A DNA stretch of 37,505 nt from a virus. The DNA is taken from IMG/VR virus record IMGVR_UViG_3300035181_001489, positions 1 to 37,505 of that record; one strand, given 5' to 3'. The notes below the pieces were generated by a model, which saw nothing but the letters and a program-made list of their open reading frames with translations, was not told the DNA's origin and searched no databases. Made by a program: the position numbers and the translations under genes. Positions 23,250 through 30,987 of this stretch are shown here, one piece after another. Numbering within the stretch: the first letter of the stretch is position 1; every line of letters starts with the position of its first letter.

Positions 23250-24013
23250 TAAACACCTTTTTTATTATCCCAGATGGCTATATGCATACGATCTGAATAC
23301 ATAAATCCATTGGCTACACACAATTCGGCGGTAACCCCTCTGTTTTTATGAACTTCAATCATTGTATCACCCAATGGCATCAAAAATACATCTAAATAAT
23401 TAGGAACACTTTCCAAAATATTCATGATTTCTTTCATGTCTTGGTTTTTAGTTTCAGCATTGATAACAAATTTGAAATAGCTATCTTTTGTGTTTTCTGC
23501 AATATTGGAAATATTGTCAATATTGATTCTTTTACTTTCTGGCTCTCCAGAATTTGATAATTTTACGCTCATACTAAACATAATTTCAGATTGATAATCT
23601 TTAGTGAATTCAATATCTAATGAGGCATTAGTTTCAATGGTTACTTTATGTCCTCTAGAAATGTAATGGATTAATAAATTTTGAAATTCTTGATTCTTCC
23701 AAAACATTGTAGGTTCACCACCAGTAATTACGACATCATATTTGTGATATTTAGATGATGAAGGAATACTATCATTTGCTTGAGATATAATCTCTTTATA
23801 TGAATCTTTATTATCCCATTGTTTTTTGAATGCAGGGTCTACTCCCATCCAAGTGTCACAACCAAATTTTTCTACTCCATCTGGAGTAGTGTATTTAACA
23901 CCAAATCCAGGGCATCTAAAATTACATCCACCAAATCTTATGAATAATGAATTGTAACCGGCTCTTCGACCTTCTCCTTGAATACTGTAGAACGTTTCTA
24001 CTAATGGTAACAT
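23249..24013 (-). CDS. queE: 7-carboxy-7-deazaguanine synthase (QueE), radical SAM
   Basis: Makes 7-carboxy-7-deazaguanine from carboxytetrahydropterin. Features: S-I-Q-G-E-G-x-x-A-G at 10-19, the start of the cluster motif at C30-x3-C34, T-G-G-E-P-T near 109-114 and an E-T-N-A-S strand. The third cysteine that completes the 4Fe-4S ligand set appears to be C52 in C-D-T, 17 residues after C34 instead of two; the insertion begins P-G-F-G. Extended cluster loops exist in some QueE proteins, so it is probably active. It overlaps dpdA and abuts queC. Confidence 0.9.
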   Translation of the reverse strand: MLPLVETFYSIQGEGRRAGYNSLFIRFGGCNFRCPGFGVKYTTPDGVEKFGCDTWMGVDPAFKKQWDNKDSYKEIISQANDSIPSSSKYHKYDVVITGGEPTMFWKNQEFQNLLIHYISRGHKVTIETNASLDIEFTKDYQSEIMFSMSVKLSNSGEPESKRINIDNISNIAENTKDSYFKFVINAETKNQDMKEIMNILESVPNYLDVFLMPLGDTMIEVHKNRGVTAELCVANGFMYSDRMHIAIWDNKKGV

Positions 24014-24763
24014 TTAACCCCTTTTATTAAGAATATCTTTCAATTCCTGATGTTCTTTTATACGTTTTCTTGTGAATCTTGTATAATCATTATTTTCAAT
24101 AGCTTTAGTTATTTCGGCATCTACTTCTTTAGCATATGAAGAATTCAACGGATCTTGTTTATATCCAGGTTCATCTACGCCATTTAGCAAAAATGCAACT
24201 TTTCGTTTATAACAAGTCAAGCATTTTCCACATTTAGTTTCTTCACCATCATAACAAGATGTCGTTTCAAATAAATCTTCTTTAGATAATCCATTGGCTA
24301 AAGCCCATTTAATTGTCTCTGCCTTTGACATATGAGCAAACGGTGAAGTTATTGTAGTTCTTTCTTGAAAGAACTCATTAGTAAAACTCAACAATTCAGT
24401 AGTATCTGCAAAGAATCTATAACTTTTATCATGTTCTTTACCATTTTGTTCACCATCTAAAGCATTAATCCAAACGATTGGGTTAAACATAGCTCCAATC
24501 GTAGCTAACATTACATTGCGGCTAGGAATAATTTGATTGTTTAATTTGTTTTGAATGAGATTGTATAATGTAGTCATATCCAAATAATCAATAGAAATTC
24601 CAAATTTTTCAGATAAACGGTTCATGGAATCTAATTCTTTGTGAGCATATGGGTGACCTAAATTAACATAAATTGCTTGGGGATTAAACCCAATTTTTTT
24701 AGCGTAATGCCAAGCAATAAACGAATCCAAACCACCTGAATACATAATGGTTAAATCAGTCAT
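24014..24763 (-). CDS. queC: 7-cyano-7-deazaguanine synthase (QueC)
   Basis: ATP-dependent conversion of 7-carboxy-7-deazaguanine to preQ0. PP-loop S-G-G-L-D-S at 9-14, D-T-T-E near 120-123, and the C-terminal zinc site C170, C178, C181, C184 (spacing C-x7-C-x2-C-x2-C) as in bacterial QueC. Length 249 is close to the family. Some phages instead make 7-amido-7-deazaguanine at this stage, and sequence alone does not settle which product this enzyme gives. Its ATG overlaps the methyltransferase stop (TAATG), with GGAG upstream. Confidence 0.93.
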   Translation of the reverse strand: MTDLTIMYSGGLDSFIAWHYAKKIGFNPQAIYVNLGHPYAHKELDSMNRLSEKFGISIDYLDMTTLYNLIQNKLNNQIIPSRNVMLATIGAMFNPIVWINALDGEQNGKEHDKSYRFFADTTELLSFTNEFFQERTTITSPFAHMSKAETIKWALANGLSKEDLFETTSCYDGEETKCGKCLTCYKRKVAFLLNGVDEPGYKQDPLNSSYAKEVDAEITKAIENNDYTRFTRKRIKEHQELKDILNKRG

Positions 24764-25401
24764 TATTTCTCCAAACTAAAAGAATCATACTGCTTGATTC
24801 CGTAAGCCCACAATTCAGGTGCTCCTGGGCGCAATTCTTTTTTAACAACTTCTACATTATATCCAAAACGTTGTAGTGTAGTTCGTAAAAACCCTTCTGT
24901 TACTACAGAAAAATGTGTAGTTGAGCTTGTGATTGCGAAACCGAATGGGTCTACACCGTCTGGAACTGCTACGAAAATAGCTCCGCCTTTATTTTGTAAT
25001 GCGGATGTTTGTTGCATCAATGCATAAATGTTTTCTGCATGTTCCATAGAGTGATTCATAAACACTGCATCAAATTTCTTATCTTTGAATACATCTTCAG
25101 CCATTGTGTACCAATCGGACACAACTACATCTTGATATTCTCCTGGGTTTACATACAAATCAATACCTTTAACTTCTTCAAAAGTATCTCGAAATTGATT
25201 AATACAAAAATCATCACCACAACCAATATCTAATAATGATCTAAAATTAGGAAAATCAGGTACGTTTGTTAAAAAATGTTTAAAAGTATTGACACTTTTA
25301 GTTTGATAATCTTGCAATTTTTTAGAAATTTCTAAATCCTCGTAGTCATGTCTGATAATACAATCAATGCCCCAAAATTTACGTCTTACTGTTTTAGCCA
25401 T
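24763..25401 (-). CDS. class I SAM methyltransferase heading the 7-deazaguanine operon
   Basis: A Rossmann methyltransferase of 212 residues: motif I L-L-D-I-G-C-G-D-D near 56-64, an acidic end of strand two (G-I-D-L), and F-M-N-H-S-M-E-H near 114-121, the Methyltransf_11/23 style. It lacks the N/D-P-P-Y/W or P-C motifs of DNA adenine and cytosine methyltransferases, so it more likely methylates a small molecule, a carbohydrate or a modified base. It is the first gene of the queC-queE-dpdA-folE operon and is coupled to queC, suggesting the deazaguanine as substrate. This is inference. AAAGGA precedes the ATG. Confidence 0.8.
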   Translation of the reverse strand: MAKTVRRKFWGIDCIIRHDYEDLEISKKLQDYQTKSVNTFKHFLTNVPDFPNFRSLLDIGCGDDFCINQFRDTFEEVKGIDLYVNPGEYQDVVVSDWYTMAEDVFKDKKFDAVFMNHSMEHAENIYALMQQTSALQNKGGAIFVAVPDGVDPFGFAITSSTTHFSVVTEGFLRTTLQRFGYNVEVVKKELRPGAPELWAYGIKQYDSFSLEK

Positions 25402-25426
25402 TGTCTTCCTTTTATTCTTATTGTAT

Positions 25427-25448
25427 ATTATAACAAAATTATCATTAA
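25427..25448 (-). promoter_or_regulatory. promoter of the 7-deazaguanine operon (TTAAT-N11-TATAAT)
   Basis: TTAAT, 11 bases, TATAAT with TGT before the -10, 26 bases upstream of the methyltransferase start. A GATAAATA at 25470-25477, also on the minus strand, resembles a T4-type late -10 and may give a second start. Confidence 0.55.
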
Positions 25449-25481
25449 ATCTTGTTTAATTTGTAAATTTATTTATCTTTT

Positions 25482-26705
25482 CTAAATATCAAGTTTAAGT
25501 TTTTCTTTTATTTCAATCATCTCATCAATAGTAAAAAATAACTCATTATAAAGACTTTCATAATCCACGTCTTTCAAAACTTTAAATCTTTTCTTTAAAG
25601 CATTGAAATTTTTCTTATTGCTTATTCCCCAAGGTAAAGCATATGGTTTATTGTTTTTATCCATATACAACATACCATCAGAATAATTTAGCCTATGTAT
25701 TTTTTTATGAGTATCATCTGAAAGAACTACACATTTCAACAATTCCAAAAGAATGGATTTACTATTCTTTATCAACTGACTTCTTAAATAAGAACTAGGT
25801 TCAACATCTTCTTTATGAACGCTAGCATTGTCAAAAACTTTAATATGATGGATGTAAAAAGAAGATTCCTCAGAATTAATTAACGTTTCTACTACTGAGT
25901 TAAAAAATAACTCAGGAACTACATTTATAGGCATTTTTGTTACCATATCTATGATAGGGGTAAATTCGTTACCGTACATTAAGAATTTAAAATCTCTCAT
26001 ATTTTCGGTTTTAACAGAATGTAATCTATACTTAGTCCAAAATGAAGAAACATTTTCTAGTAACTCTTTTAGCTCATCACTCATTACATTTTGATAAACT
26101 AGTTTTTTATCATACCAATTAGGTGACCTAGCTATGTTATAAGTTCCAGTTTTTTTCTTATATTTTACATAAGAATCATTCACATTTCTTAAAGGTCCAG
26201 TATTATTTGTATAGTCAAACAGAATGTCTATTTTTAAATGTTTAAAAGATCCATCTTTTATTGAATCCGTTAATTGTTGTTTGGTATAATTAAGCGAGAT
26301 GAAATTTTCTACATCTAGTTCATGAATATACCAATTCCCAGAATCATTTGATTCCCCAGCGAACCTAAACTCAATATATGTTCCAGATTTGGATTTAGTA
26401 AATTTTTTGTTAGTTCCTGGAAGGATATTGTTTGAGTCTATTAAATGAACTCTCTTATAGAATAAAAATATATTATTTCTAAGCTCAAAGTCTGCATGTT
26501 TTACAACATCAGCTGAAAAATCTATTTTTCTAGAATTGAGAAGTAATTTATCTAAAAAGGTTTTCCGTACACTAAATGAAACTGAATTAACTAAAGATGC
26601 GGTATTTTTAGAATTAAGATTTAGTGATTTGATTTGATATAAAATACTCTCAGATGCTATCTGAGATAATTGAGAAGAAAAAGAATTTGTATTTAAAACT
26701 AACAA
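25482..26705 (-). CDS. hypothetical protein (407 aa)
   Basis: A large soluble protein I do not recognise. It is Ser/Asn-rich at the N-terminus, then has a beta-rich middle (F-R-F-A-G-E-S, W-Y-I-H-E-L-D-V) and a helical, lysine-rich C-terminal third. No catalytic motif stands out. The start is TTG at 26705, with AAAGGA five bases upstream; no ATG lies near. The first 60 bases contain a hairpin (26649-26665, seven-base arms, three-base loop) that might affect translation. It follows the AAA+ ATPase gene by nine bases, so the two are probably a functional unit. Confidence 0.6.
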   Translation of the reverse strand: MLVLNTNSFSSQLSQIASESILYQIKSLNLNSKNTASLVNSVSFSVRKTFLDKLLLNSRKIDFSADVVKHADFELRNNIFLFYKRVHLIDSNNILPGTNKKFTKSKSGTYIEFRFAGESNDSGNWYIHELDVENFISLNYTKQQLTDSIKDGSFKHLKIDILFDYTNNTGPLRNVNDSYVKYKKKTGTYNIARSPNWYDKKLVYQNVMSDELKELLENVSSFWTKYRLHSVKTENMRDFKFLMYGNEFTPIIDMVTKMPINVVPELFFNSVVETLINSEESSFYIHHIKVFDNASVHKEDVEPSSYLRSQLIKNSKSILLELLKCVVLSDDTHKKIHRLNYSDGMLYMDKNNKPYALPWGISNKKNFNALKKRFKVLKDVDYESLYNELFFTIDEMIEIKEKLKLDI

Positions 26706-26714
26706 AGTGGTCCT

Positions 26715-27578
26715 TTATTGCATAACTAAATATTTTGCGGCATCTTCCCAATTTTCAGGAATATTAGCTCTAACTTTTGTGACATCTAATAATGTTCGCA
26801 TATTCAAATCTTTAACGATTTGTTGATTTTCTTCAAGAAAATTCAATGCATCTTCTTTGATGCTGATGCTGTACTCTGTTAAAATATCTGGTAAAATTGT
26901 CCACATACGTTCTATAGCTTCGCTTTTTGTCATAGATAAATCTACATTCAATGAACGGCTCAAAATTGCTTGGTTGATTTTAGAACGTTCCATGTTGCTA
27001 ATGAAAATAACTTGTCCTTTAAATTCAAAACATGATGGCAAATCATCATCTCCTCCAAAACCTTCGGAATTCCAATGAATTATACGCTTCTCGTAACTAT
27101 CTAAAGCACCTTTTAAAATATTCAATGAAACTTTATCTTGAAGAACGCTATCACAATCATCAAAAATAACAATTTTTCCGTTATTTTCAAATAATGTACG
27201 GTACATTGCTTTCGCTGTAGAATAACCTTTGATTATAGTGTAATCAATATCTTCTTCTAAACCTTTTTTATCTAGCATTTTTTGCAACGTAAATGATTTA
27301 CCCAATCCGCCTTTTCCGGATACTACAATTGAGTTATTAACTCCATCCATAACCATTCCTAGAAAGTTTTCATAAAATCCAAATCGGGCATTGATACTAA
27401 AATGGGGTTTATCAATCATAGGCACATATGATGATTCTGGTGTTGTTGATAATAATGAAATGTCTAAATTTTTTGCTGATGTTACTGCATTTGAACGAGT
27501 GCTACGTGAAAAAACAACTTCACCGTCAACAATAACTTCAAAACGACCATCGTTTTCTACTAAAATACCTTGTTTCAT
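26715..27578 (-). CDS. AAA+ family ATPase
   Basis: A 287-residue protein. An N-terminal segment of about 45 residues (beta strands with V-D-G-E-V-V-F-S-R-S) precedes the ATPase. Walker A G-K-G-G-L-G-K-S is at 88-95 and Walker B I-V-I-F-D-D-C-D at 136-143; a sensor-like F-I-S-N-M and an arginine in L-S-R-S follow. The C-terminus is a helical lid. This matches ATPases of unknown role found in several T4-like phages. Partner is probably the 407-residue protein nine bases downstream. AAGGAT precedes the ATG, with a promoter at 27608-27628. Confidence 0.82.
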   Translation of the reverse strand: MKQGILVENDGRFEVIVDGEVVFSRSTRSNAVTSAKNLDISLLSTTPESSYVPMIDKPHFSINARFGFYENFLGMVMDGVNNSIVVSGKGGLGKSFTLQKMLDKKGLEEDIDYTIIKGYSTAKAMYRTLFENNGKIVIFDDCDSVLQDKVSLNILKGALDSYEKRIIHWNSEGFGGDDDLPSCFEFKGQVIFISNMERSKINQAILSRSLNVDLSMTKSEAIERMWTILPDILTEYSISIKEDALNFLEENQQIVKDLNMRTLLDVTKVRANIPENWEDAAKYLVMQ

Positions 27579-27607
27579 TTATTATCCTTCATTCTTTTGA
27601 TACAATT

Positions 27608-27628
27608 ATTATATCAGAACAACCTTAG
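27608..27628 (-). promoter_or_regulatory. phage promoter (CTAAG-N10-TATAAT)
   Basis: CTAAG, 10 bases, TATAAT with TGA before the -10. The TAA is the stop of the upstream 81-residue gene. It drives the AAA+ gene and the 407-residue gene. Confidence 0.62.
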
Positions 27629-27870
27629 AATAAATTTAAATTAATAGGTCTATATGCTTCATCTATAAGGGGCATTTCCATGAAATAAAAAGAATTTCTA
27701 GTGGTAAATATATTCATAGATTCTTGAATATGAACATAATCCTGATCTTTCTTTTCTTTCTCAGCTAATTTCAGAGCCAAGTATATATATCTAGCAATTA
27801 TTAAGCTTTCCGTTATATTCTTAGTATGTGTCATAGCCATAGATCTGCATCTATCTGTTATAAAAGACAT
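27625..27870 (-). CDS. hypothetical protein (81 aa)
   Basis: An 81-residue, mostly helical protein with the C-terminal segment M-P-L-I-D-E-A-Y-R-P-I. Unrecognised. ATG at 27870 has AAGGA six bases upstream and overlaps the end of the decayed upstream gene by 13 bases. Confidence 0.55.
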   Translation of the reverse strand: MSFITDRCRSMAMTHTKNITESLIIARYIYLALKLAEKEKKDQDYVHIQESMNIFTTRNSFYFMEMPLIDEAYRPINLNLF

Positions 27871-28194
27871 TCTGGATCCTTTTTGTAATTATAATGTAAT
27901 TGATTTTTAAGAATATCATTAAATTTAATATCTTTAGATTTGTTCTCTTGAGTTCTTGCATAAGAAACACATGAAAAATACTCTTTGAAAAATTTTGGTA
28001 TTCCCCAGTTTGATGGGTGGTAACAATTTCCTAATATGTCCACTATCATTCCGCTATGTGAATTCTTTTATTAAAAATTCATTAGCTAAAACAATATATC
28101 CTTTATCAGGAGTTCCTCATAAATTATGTCCTTGGAGCATGAATAATCTATCCATACTCTCTGAAGATATTAATGGTTTATGGTTATAATACAA
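27858..28194 (-). pseudogene. decayed gene: in-frame TGA plus a frameshift
   Basis: The intact piece is a 63-codon ORF from ATG 28049 to 27858. Upstream, another frame reads as good protein sequence from just inside the HD-Pnk stop: K-P-L-I-S-S-E-S-M-D-R-L-F-M-L-Q-G-H-N-L, then a TGA at 28117-28119 (possibly a former TGG tryptophan), then G-T-P-D-K-G-Y-I-V-L-A-N-E-F-L-I-K-E, then a shift of one base near 28060 into H-S-G-M-I-V-D-I-L-G. The combined reading frame of about 110 codons flows well but has no start with a ribosome-binding site. I do not recognise the family. Confidence 0.5.
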
Positions 28195-29269
28195 TTTTAA
28201 TTACATCCGCTTCATCATATTGAGGATAAGTGAAACTTTTAGCCATATTAAAGAACACATATTCTGGAATAAATTTTCCTTCAGTTTCTTTACATACTGA
28301 ATTTCGTCTTAAACATTCATTATATTCCGTAGCAAATACTAAAATAGTTTTATGTCCTTGAAAAGGAGACAACCAACGTTTTCTAGATTTTTTTGACATA
28401 TTAGTCATATCTACAATAATGTCTGAATTTTCTCTAATCGCATTCAAGTATTTTGTATCCAAAATTTTATCTACTTCTTTTTGATCTTCATCCGTTAATG
28501 CACGAAAACATTCTGAATATGTTTCTTTCCCGTATTTTGATTTAGCTAATTTCATAACTTCATCATCTCGACAAATTAACACCTCTGAAGTTTTGTTTTT
28601 GGCAATCCATGTTGACTTGCCAGATCGAGGCAATCCAACTAAAACCGTAATTTTGTTAGTTTTCTTAGGGGCAACATCCGTGTTAACTAACTCATTAAAT
28701 GAGTTATAGAAATTTTCATCAAAAATTTCTTCAAAGGTATCGCGAACATCTGCTAAATCTAAACAAAATCGGCCCATAGAATCAGATATAACTTGTTGTT
28801 TGATTAGCTCCAAAAAGTGTTGATCTTTCTTGAATTTTTTCTGAAAATCCGAAGAAAATTTACCATCTTTGTAATTATCAAAAATAACAGAATGTAATGA
28901 TATTAATTTTAGAACTGTTTCAATTTTTTTAGGATCTTTAGTCAATTTTTTAACAACTTCGATAGCGTACCAAAATGATACACCTTCATGGTTTTTAAAA
29001 TATACTTTTTGTTTTTCGTCATTGATTTCTGAAACGTAAGGCTTTCCAAGATCATGAAGTAATGCACTCATAAGAATAACATCAGAATATTTCATAAGCT
29101 TAGCAGTATTTAATACCATACATGTGTGAGTCCAGATATCCCCTTCTCCGTGAAATGGATTAAGCTCAGTTTCATTATAATGATGGTTGCTCTCTTTCAT
29201 AGCTTTTACATGATGGGGATAGTTTAATTGAAACCATGTAATTAATTCATTTGAGTCTTTTAGATTCAT
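28184..29269 (-). CDS. HD-Pnk-like RNA end-healing enzyme (HD phosphoesterase + 5'-kinase)
   Basis: Two domains in 361 residues. Residues 1-190: HD phosphohydrolase with H48, H72-D73 in L-L-H-D-L-G-K-P, K76, H94 in N-H-E and H126. Residues 205-361: polynucleotide-kinase P-loop G-L-P-R-S-G-K-S at 212-219, C-R-D-D near 233-236, an I-I-V-D-M-T-N strand and K-K-S-R-K-R-W. The order and length match Runella slithyformis HD-Pnk, in which the HD part removes 2',3'-cyclic phosphates and the kinase part phosphorylates 5'-OH ends. T4 Pnkp uses a different phosphatase. RNA ligase 1 lies 0.5 kb upstream. AAGGA precedes the ATG. Confidence 0.82.
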   Translation of the reverse strand: MNLKDSNELITWFQLNYPHHVKAMKESNHHYNETELNPFHGEGDIWTHTCMVLNTAKLMKYSDVILMSALLHDLGKPYVSEINDEKQKVYFKNHEGVSFWYAIEVVKKLTKDPKKIETVLKLISLHSVIFDNYKDGKFSSDFQKKFKKDQHFLELIKQQVISDSMGRFCLDLADVRDTFEEIFDENFYNSFNELVNTDVAPKKTNKITVLVGLPRSGKSTWIAKNKTSEVLICRDDEVMKLAKSKYGKETYSECFRALTDEDQKEVDKILDTKYLNAIRENSDIIVDMTNMSKKSRKRWLSPFQGHKTILVFATEYNECLRRNSVCKETEGKFIPEYVFFNMAKSFTYPQYDEADVIKIVL

Positions 29270-29294
29270 AAATTTTCCTTCTTATTATATGATA

Positions 29295-29315
29295 ATTATA
29301 TCATAAAAACCTTTA
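29295..29315 (-). promoter_or_regulatory. phage promoter (variant TAAAG-N10-TATAAT)
   Basis: TAAAG, 10 bases, TATAAT with TGA before the -10. The upstream box is one base off the class. It drives the HD-Pnk-like gene. Confidence 0.5.
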
Positions 29316-29322
29316 TATAAGA

Positions 29323-29526
29323 TTAAGAAACTAAAGAATAAATTCCAAAACCGACCAAAGCAATTAAAGAAACTGCAAAAGCAACCCCTAAATATAAGTA
29401 CAATTTTCCCATAAACAAAACGAATTTGTATTGAGATTTGACTTCATTTGTCACGCTTTGAGTTATTTCCTCAGCTTTAGATTCAGCTTTAGCTTTTACA
29501 TAATCTGCAATTTTTCTTTTTAACAT
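29323..29526 (-). CDS. small single-pass membrane protein
   Basis: A 67-residue protein: a charged, lysine-rich helix (residues 1-30) followed by a hydrophobic helix (about 37-64). GAGG lies before the ATG. It may sit in the inner membrane with the charged part in the cytoplasm. No family recognised. Confidence 0.6.
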   Translation of the reverse strand: MLKRKIADYVKAKAESKAEEITQSVTNEVKSQYKFVLFMGKLYLYLGVAFAVSLIALVGFGIYSLVS

Positions 29527-29528
29527 TT

Positions 29529-29762
29529 TTATACCTCTAAATATTTTTTAGCCAATTGTTTGATTTCAAAACAAGTCACATTTTCTGGAAGCTCATGAGT
29601 ATCCATAATACAAGAAGTTATGTTTTCTAACACTTTCTTAGTTATCTCTCCCGGTTCAAACACACAATGAGAATGTTTATTAGCAAAAACATGAATTTCA
29701 TTCAAGATGATAGAAGCATGAGTGTTGTTTATTGCGTCTTCTTTTATGATATGGTAAATCAT
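29529..29762 (-). CDS. hypothetical protein (77 aa)
   Basis: A 77-residue mainly helical protein with three Cys and four His scattered, which might bind metal. I chose ATG at 29762 because it follows the RNA ligase stop (TAA-A-ATG), the coupling seen elsewhere here; longer starts up to 29795 would overlap the ligase. Unrecognised. Confidence 0.5.
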   Translation of the reverse strand: MIYHIIKEDAINNTHASIILNEIHVFANKHSHCVFEPGEITKKVLENITSCIMDTHELPENVTCFEIKQLAKKYLEV

Positions 29763-29763
29763 T

Positions 29764-30966
29764 TTAATCTTCATCCTTAGATTCAAATTGTGCATTGATT
29801 CCCAATGATTTTAGGTATTCTTTAGCAATACCTAATTTATTTGTTTTTGATTTAACATAATTGATTACTTCTTTTTCAATTGCTTCATCTGAGGGATCTT
29901 GATAAGCTCTCATCAATAAACCAAAATATTCTGATGGTTTACATGCAATTGCAAAATCTTTTCTTTCAGGATATAAGGTTTTCATATCAATATACATTTC
30001 CTTGATTTTTTCAGAAAGTTCGTTAACATGGTCAACTATTCCGTCTGAAATTGTTTCAACGAAGAAACGCAACTCAAGTGCATCCATAGGAATTTCTGCT
30101 AAAACATCATCAATTTCTTCATCTAAAGTCATACGAATAACTTCATCTTCTCTAGTGACTGCATCTGTCATTAAATGATGTAATTTCATATATTCTTCAG
30201 TTTTGATTTTTATCATCATACCACATTCTGTAGTAACGACCCATCCTTCAATACCTTTAATAGTTTCACGAAGTTCTATCATTTTTTCAAATGTGTAATC
30301 ATTGTTATTATAACTATCGGCAGTCAACACTTTAAATTTAGTAAACAAATACTCTCTGTAACGTTCATTTAATGTTATATAAGAACCATCTCGATTATCT
30401 CTGACTTGAATTATTTTTAGCTCTGTTTTGCTATATCGCAAAACTATTTGATTCATAGGTCCAGTAAGTTCAAAAAATGGCTGAACATCATAAGCTAAGA
30501 ACTCATCAACTAATGCTTTTATACCAGAATCTTTTTCATAAAATTCTTGAGCTATCAATGCTTGTTCAGACTGAAATGAAAATTTTGTTTTAGCGAAAAC
30601 TTTCCCATTAATTTTAACGAATGTTATCATAGATCCATCACGTTTGTCTGCAACGCTAGATATTTTTTTATCTTTTACATCTGTATATTGATAGCCAGGA
30701 ACCTGATTTAAGTTGAAGAATTTGTGAAGCATTAGATACCGTTTAAAAGAACCATCATCTTGTTCCACAAAAGTTAAACCACGAAGCTCTTCGGCGGTTA
30801 CTGTTATGTTATCTTCAGGTTGATTCAATGGATTAATAAAATCATTATGTTTGGCTAAAAAATAATTGAACTGATATACTTTTTTGCCCTCAATATTTTC
30901 TACTTTAAATTTAAAAGATATATTATTTTCACAAATTGTTAAACATTGTTCTAGCGTTGGTAACAT
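29764..30966 (-). CDS. 63: RNA ligase 1 (T4 gp63/Rnl1 type)
   Basis: ATP-dependent RNA ligase of 400 residues. The nucleotidyl-transfer lysine is K108 in D-K-R-D-G-S (K-x-D-G). Shared with T4 Rnl1 are E-L-R-G-L-T-F, M-L-H-K-F-F-N-L-N, K-F-S-F-Q-S-E-Q-A-L, F-E-L-T-G-P-x-N-Q-I-V-L and the motif V region K-I-K-T-E-E-Y-M-K-L-H. The C-terminal domain is helical and specific to Rnl1. T4 Rnl1 reseals tRNA cut by host anticodon nucleases. The ORF opens at a TTG (30987), but ATG at 30966 has AAGGA seven bases upstream. With HD-Pnk it makes a heal-and-seal pair. Confidence 0.92.
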   Translation of the reverse strand: MLPTLEQCLTICENNISFKFKVENIEGKKVYQFNYFLAKHNDFINPLNQPEDNITVTAEELRGLTFVEQDDGSFKRYLMLHKFFNLNQVPGYQYTDVKDKKISSVADKRDGSMITFVKINGKVFAKTKFSFQSEQALIAQEFYEKDSGIKALVDEFLAYDVQPFFELTGPMNQIVLRYSKTELKIIQVRDNRDGSYITLNERYREYLFTKFKVLTADSYNNNDYTFEKMIELRETIKGIEGWVVTTECGMMIKIKTEEYMKLHHLMTDAVTREDEVIRMTLDEEIDDVLAEIPMDALELRFFVETISDGIVDHVNELSEKIKEMYIDMKTLYPERKDFAIACKPSEYFGLLMRAYQDPSDEAIEKEVINYVKSKTNKLGIAKEYLKSLGINAQFESKDED

Positions 30967-30987
30967 TTTTCTTTCCTTTTTATACAA

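Noticed and set aside
28117-28119. TGA read as tryptophan (altered genetic code)
   Set aside because: TGA ends several firm genes here (for example at 20586, 9991 and 7916), so a single TGA with a nearby frameshift is better explained by decay.
27995-28189. Plus-strand open frame opposite the decayed gene
   Set aside because: It is the antisense of sequence that reads better as a broken minus-strand gene, and it has no ribosome-binding site.
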